Below, one piece after another: positions 6,510 through 8,153 of a stretch of 8,153 nt of DNA. Each line of letters begins with the position of its first letter. Position 1 is the stretch's first letter. Source of the DNA: a bacterium (GTDB lineage Bacteria > JALSQH01); assembly GCA_027004335.1 (NCBI GenBank), contig JALTID010000181.1, positions 1 through 8,153 of the forward strand. The letters are read 5' to 3'. The position numbers and the translations under genes are program-made. The notes beneath the pieces are model-generated. The model worked only from the letters and a program-made list of their open reading frames with translations, was not told the DNA's origin and did not search any database.

Positions 6510-7069
6510 TATTTTTTCCTCCAGATAATTACCCTATCTACACCATCCACTTCCTTCAATTCCACAAGAACTGCGTCTTCCCTCTCCGTCTCCACTCTAA
6601 AACCAGCATAATCAGGCTGGATAGGTAATTCCCTGTGGCCTCTGTCAACTAAAACTGCTAATTCAACTCCAGCAGGCCTGCCATAATCAAAAACAATGTC
6701 CAGAGCTGCTCTTGTGGTTCTACCTGTAAAAATTACATCATCAACAATAATAACCTGCTCCCCTGTAAGGTCATTCATAGGGATCTTGCTTCCCTGAACC
6801 TGTGGCCAGTGATGTCTGTGTGCAAGATCATCCCTGTAGAAGGTTACATCAATGGTACCAATTGAAATTTCAGCTTCTTTTGCTTCCAGACTATTCTTTA
6901 TTCTTTCAGCAATATAGATTCCTCTGGTTCTTATACCCAGAAGAATCATTCTTTTATCATTACTGTGTCTGGAAAAAATTTCACCTGCGATTTCTTTGAT
7001 TAAATCTGAGAGCTCCGAGGCACCCAGAAGAACTTCTTCTTCGTACCCTTCAGGTATCTTTGACTCCAT
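6509..7069 (-). CDS. pyrR: PyrR bifunctional regulator / uracil phosphoribosyltransferase
   Basis: PRTase-fold protein that in other bacteria binds pyr mRNA in response to UMP and has weak uracil phosphoribosyltransferase activity. From ATG 7069 it is 186 aa, close to the usual 180. Family blocks: LGIRTRG (about 44-50), TIDVTFYRDDL (72-82), the PRPP loop VIIVDDVIFTGRT (106-118) and VLVDRGHRELPI (139-150), the last nearly diagnostic of PyrR. The frame stays open to a TTG at 7096, but those nine residues are atypical, whereas ATG 7069 has GGAGG seven bases upstream; I choose the ATG. It is the first gene of the pyr cluster, and TAATG links it to pyrB. The lipoprotein gene ends 64 bases upstream on the same strand, so read-through from there is possible. 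Confidence 0.97.
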   Translation of the reverse strand: MESKIPEGYEEEVLLGASELSDLIKEIAGEIFSRHSNDKRMILLGIRTRGIYIAERIKNSLEAKEAEISIGTIDVTFYRDDLAHRHHWPQVQGSKIPMNDLTGEQVIIVDDVIFTGRTTRAALDIVFDYGRPAGVELAVLVDRGHRELPIQPDYAGFRVETEREDAVLVELKEVDGVDRVIIWRKK

Positions 7070-7084
7070 ATTCAGCCTCCATAC

Positions 7085-7113
7085 AGGATAGCACAAAGGA
7101 GGGGTGATGTCAA
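7085..7113 (-). promoter_or_regulatory. Candidate sigma70-type promoter of the pyr operon
   Basis: On the minus strand there is a perfect -35 TTGACA (7113-7108), a 17-base spacer and TATCCT (7090-7085, 4 of 6 matches to the -10 consensus). Initiation would fall near 7080-7076, giving a leader of about ten bases that barely includes the GGAGG site. That is odd for a PyrR-controlled operon, so the promoter is tentative. Confidence 0.45.
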
Positions 7114-7133
7114 AAAAGAAGTAAAAGAGAAAA

Positions 7134-7832
7134 CTATTCCAGGGAAAAATTTATACCTGCAATAATACCTAAAAAATTATCTGCCATCACTTCACCATTA
7201 AGAATATAGAAGGGCTTATTAAAAACCACCAGTGCCATGAAGCCATCGGGATCATAATAACCAAATCCTCCTTCAACCGTAACTCCACCCTTCTGCTGAG
7301 CAGCAATATATTCATATTGAGTTTGACCGTTACTTACCACTATACCATCCTTTTCCTGTTTATATTTATCGATTATCCACAAACCCGGTTTTACACTTAT
7401 CCATCCCATTACCTTATTTTTTAAATAAGTCATACTAATAGGCACCTCAATCAATTCATTAAAAGGGATCTGTTCTTCATCACTTGAACTATCTTTTTCG
7501 GCAGTAATTCTCATTCCCTTTTTCTGTTCACCATGGTAATTAATTCCTGTGGATAAATCAATACTTCTGAGGCGTGCAAATTTGAAAATATAGCTTCCAC
7601 CAAACTCTCTCTCTCCAAGATCAAAAGAGAGCCTGTGGCCTTTAGCTGGAGAAAAAGAAATATACAAACGGTATGGGACATAAAAATATCCTATTATACC
7701 TGTTGAGACAAAAGGCTTATCTCCTCTTGAAAAGTCAAGAACATTTTGATCATAAACACTCATTGTTGCACAACTACTAAAATAGGTAAGTGAAAAAAAG
7801 ATGATCAAATAAATAAAAAGAAATTTCTTCAT
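7134..7832 (-). CDS. Putative lipoprotein of unknown function
   Basis: Protein of 232 aa from ATG 7832; I do not recognise the family. The N-terminus MKKFLFIYLIIFFSL is a classic signal peptide followed by YFSSC, a plausible lipobox with lipidated Cys21, so the mature protein should be membrane-anchored. The rest has no membrane helix; it is rich in alternating aromatic and Gly residues (GGSYIFKF, GGVTVEGGFGYYDPDG) and ends GIIAGINFSLE, which resembles a beta-strand-rich or outer-membrane-associated protein, though this is only impression. The frame extends upstream to 7898, but ATG 7832 has AAGGGG at good distance and begins exactly at the signal peptide, so the longer form is rejected. It has its own promoter candidate, faces away from the Rpn gene and lies upstream of pyrR on the same strand with no clear terminator between. 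Confidence 0.8.
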   Translation of the reverse strand: MKKFLFIYLIIFFSLTYFSSCATMSVYDQNVLDFSRGDKPFVSTGIIGYFYVPYRLYISFSPAKGHRLSFDLGEREFGGSYIFKFARLRSIDLSTGINYHGEQKKGMRITAEKDSSSDEEQIPFNELIEVPISMTYLKNKVMGWISVKPGLWIIDKYKQEKDGIVVSNGQTQYEYIAAQQKGGVTVEGGFGYYDPDGFMALVVFNKPFYILNGEVMADNFLGIIAGINFSLE

Positions 7833-8001
7833 TTTTTCCCCTTTTTTAATAATTATAGCAGAAAAAGTGCCCTGAGAAAAAATCCGCATTTCCTCCAACC
7901 AGCTCCGACGTTACTATGTACCCTAACCCATTTTATATTTTTGGTCTCACACCTTGTAATCTTACTAATAATTCATAAACTTTATAAAAAGGAAATATAC
8001 C
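7833..8001. other. Divergent intergenic region
   Basis: About 170 bases between the lipoprotein gene and the Rpn-like gene, carrying the 5' signals of both. I find the lipoprotein promoter on the minus strand and an AAGGA site (7989-7993) before ATG 8002 on the plus strand. No convincing -35/-10 pair for the plus-strand gene, no inverted repeat and no small gene could be supported. Confidence 0.6.
7852..7860 (-). promoter_or_regulatory. Extended -10 promoter of the lipoprotein gene
   Basis: The minus strand reads TGCTATAAT, a perfect extended -10 (TGn plus TATAAT), about 20 bases before ATG 7832. No good -35 is seen 16-18 bases upstream, which an extended -10 can tolerate. The leader would be roughly a dozen bases and include the AAGGGG site. 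Confidence 0.65.
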
Positions 8002-8153
8002 ATGTTTGACCTGAAACATCCACACAATTCATTCTTTAAACATTTGATGGGTAATCCTCAAAATGTAAAAGATTTCATAGAGGCATTCTTGCCAGAGGAA
8101 ATTGTAAGGAATCTTGACCTTGAGAATCTAAAGATAATTGACACAGAGAAGAT
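8002..8153 (+). CDS. Rpn/YhgA-family putative nuclease-transposase, N-terminal part (runs off right edge)
   Basis: Partial gene, 50 codons from ATG 8002, preceded by AAGGA at good spacing. The sequence fits the start of the Rpn (YhgA-like, transposase_31 / PF04754) family: HPHNSFFKHLMGNPQN (6-21), then FIEAFLPEE (25-33) and LDLENLKI (38-45), matching the family pattern H-D-x-x-F-K-x-L-x-x-[ND]-P-E-N followed by LP and LDL. Members are PD-(D/E)XK nucleases, the E. coli ones promoting RecA-independent recombination, and are often present in many copies with variable C-termini. The catalytic residues lie beyond the window, so integrity cannot be judged. It is the only plus-strand gene here. Confidence 0.82.
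   Translation, partial: MFDLKHPHNSFFKHLMGNPQNVKDFIEAFLPEEIVRNLDLENLKIIDTEK

Noticed and set aside
5953-6528. Plus-strand open frame of 191 codons opposite pyrB
   Set aside because: It lies wholly antisense to a certain gene (pyrB), has low-complexity Ser/Arg-rich composition and no family motif; a shadow frame.
7070-7096. Longer PyrR starting at TTG 7096
   Set aside because: The nine extra residues do not resemble PyrR, the TTG falls within the candidate promoter spacer, and ATG 7069 has a well-spaced GGAGG.
7097-7145. Rho-independent terminator between the lipoprotein gene and pyrR
   Set aside because: There is a T/C-rich stretch, but the only stem before it (TTCC-CT-GGAA) has a two-base loop and four pairs, too weak to call.
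7833-7898. Longer lipoprotein starting at ATG 7898
   Set aside because: It would bury the signal peptide behind 22 residues and place the extended -10 promoter and SD inside the gene.
7941-7990. Promoter for the Rpn-like gene
   Set aside because: Several AT-rich hexamers are present but no -35/-10 pair with acceptable spacing and matches to both boxes.
1-8153. CRISPR array, tRNA, rRNA, insertion sequence ends or long repeats
   Set aside because: I saw no regularly spaced repeats, no cloverleaf-like TTCRA segments with matching stems and no terminal inverted repeats; the window is almost fully coding.

Overview
The window is AT-rich, gene-dense bacterial DNA, by eye around 40% G+C and poor in CpG. 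It holds one long minus-strand gene train read from right to left, and one partial plus-strand gene at the right edge. PyrR, the Shine-Dalgarno (SD) usage and an N-terminal lipobox show that it is bacterial. The lipoprotein and the style of the accessory genes (MNT/HEPN toxin-antitoxin, Rpn-type nuclease, TaqI-like restriction system) suggest an anaerobic, possibly thermophilic lineage. I cannot name a phylum from the sequence.

Layout from right to left: the 5' part of an Rpn/YhgA-family PD-(D/E)XK nuclease gene (plus strand, from 8002, cut by the window end); a divergent lipoprotein of unknown function (7832-7134); then a de novo pyrimidine operon on the minus strand with pyrR (7069-6509), pyrB (6509-5565) and pyrC (5587-4319). 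Next come two small degraded genes that together form an MntA-HepT (MNT/HEPN) toxin-antitoxin relic (4322-4012 and 4019-3873), followed by carA (about 3886-2741), a PflX-type radical SAM protein (2744-1809) and a restriction-modification pair: an M.TaqI-like adenine methyltransferase (1762-404) and the N-terminal half of a TaqI-like endonuclease (404 to the left edge). Neighbouring genes from pyrR to carA to the radical SAM gene overlap, so they are probably transcribed and translated as a unit. The restriction pair follows after a gap of only 46 bp.

The pyrimidine genes give carbamoyl phosphate (CarA, glutaminase subunit), carbamoyl aspartate (PyrB) and dihydroorotate (PyrC), with PyrR as the probable UMP-responsive regulator. 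carB, pyrD, pyrE and pyrF are not in the window.

The points most worth a second look are: (1) a toxin-antitoxin cassette threaded between pyrC and carA by start/stop overlaps, whose antitoxin has a one-base frameshift in an A7 run and whose toxin has lost its middle, including the catalytic motif; (2) a TaqI-type restriction system placed directly behind a housekeeping operon, with a 12-base SD match in front of the methyltransferase; (3) a radical SAM gene translationally coupled to carA; and (4) a very short pyrR leader with no room for a classical attenuator. I found no convincing wholly new system. The dead toxin-antitoxin cassette and the restriction system's operon position are the unusual elements.
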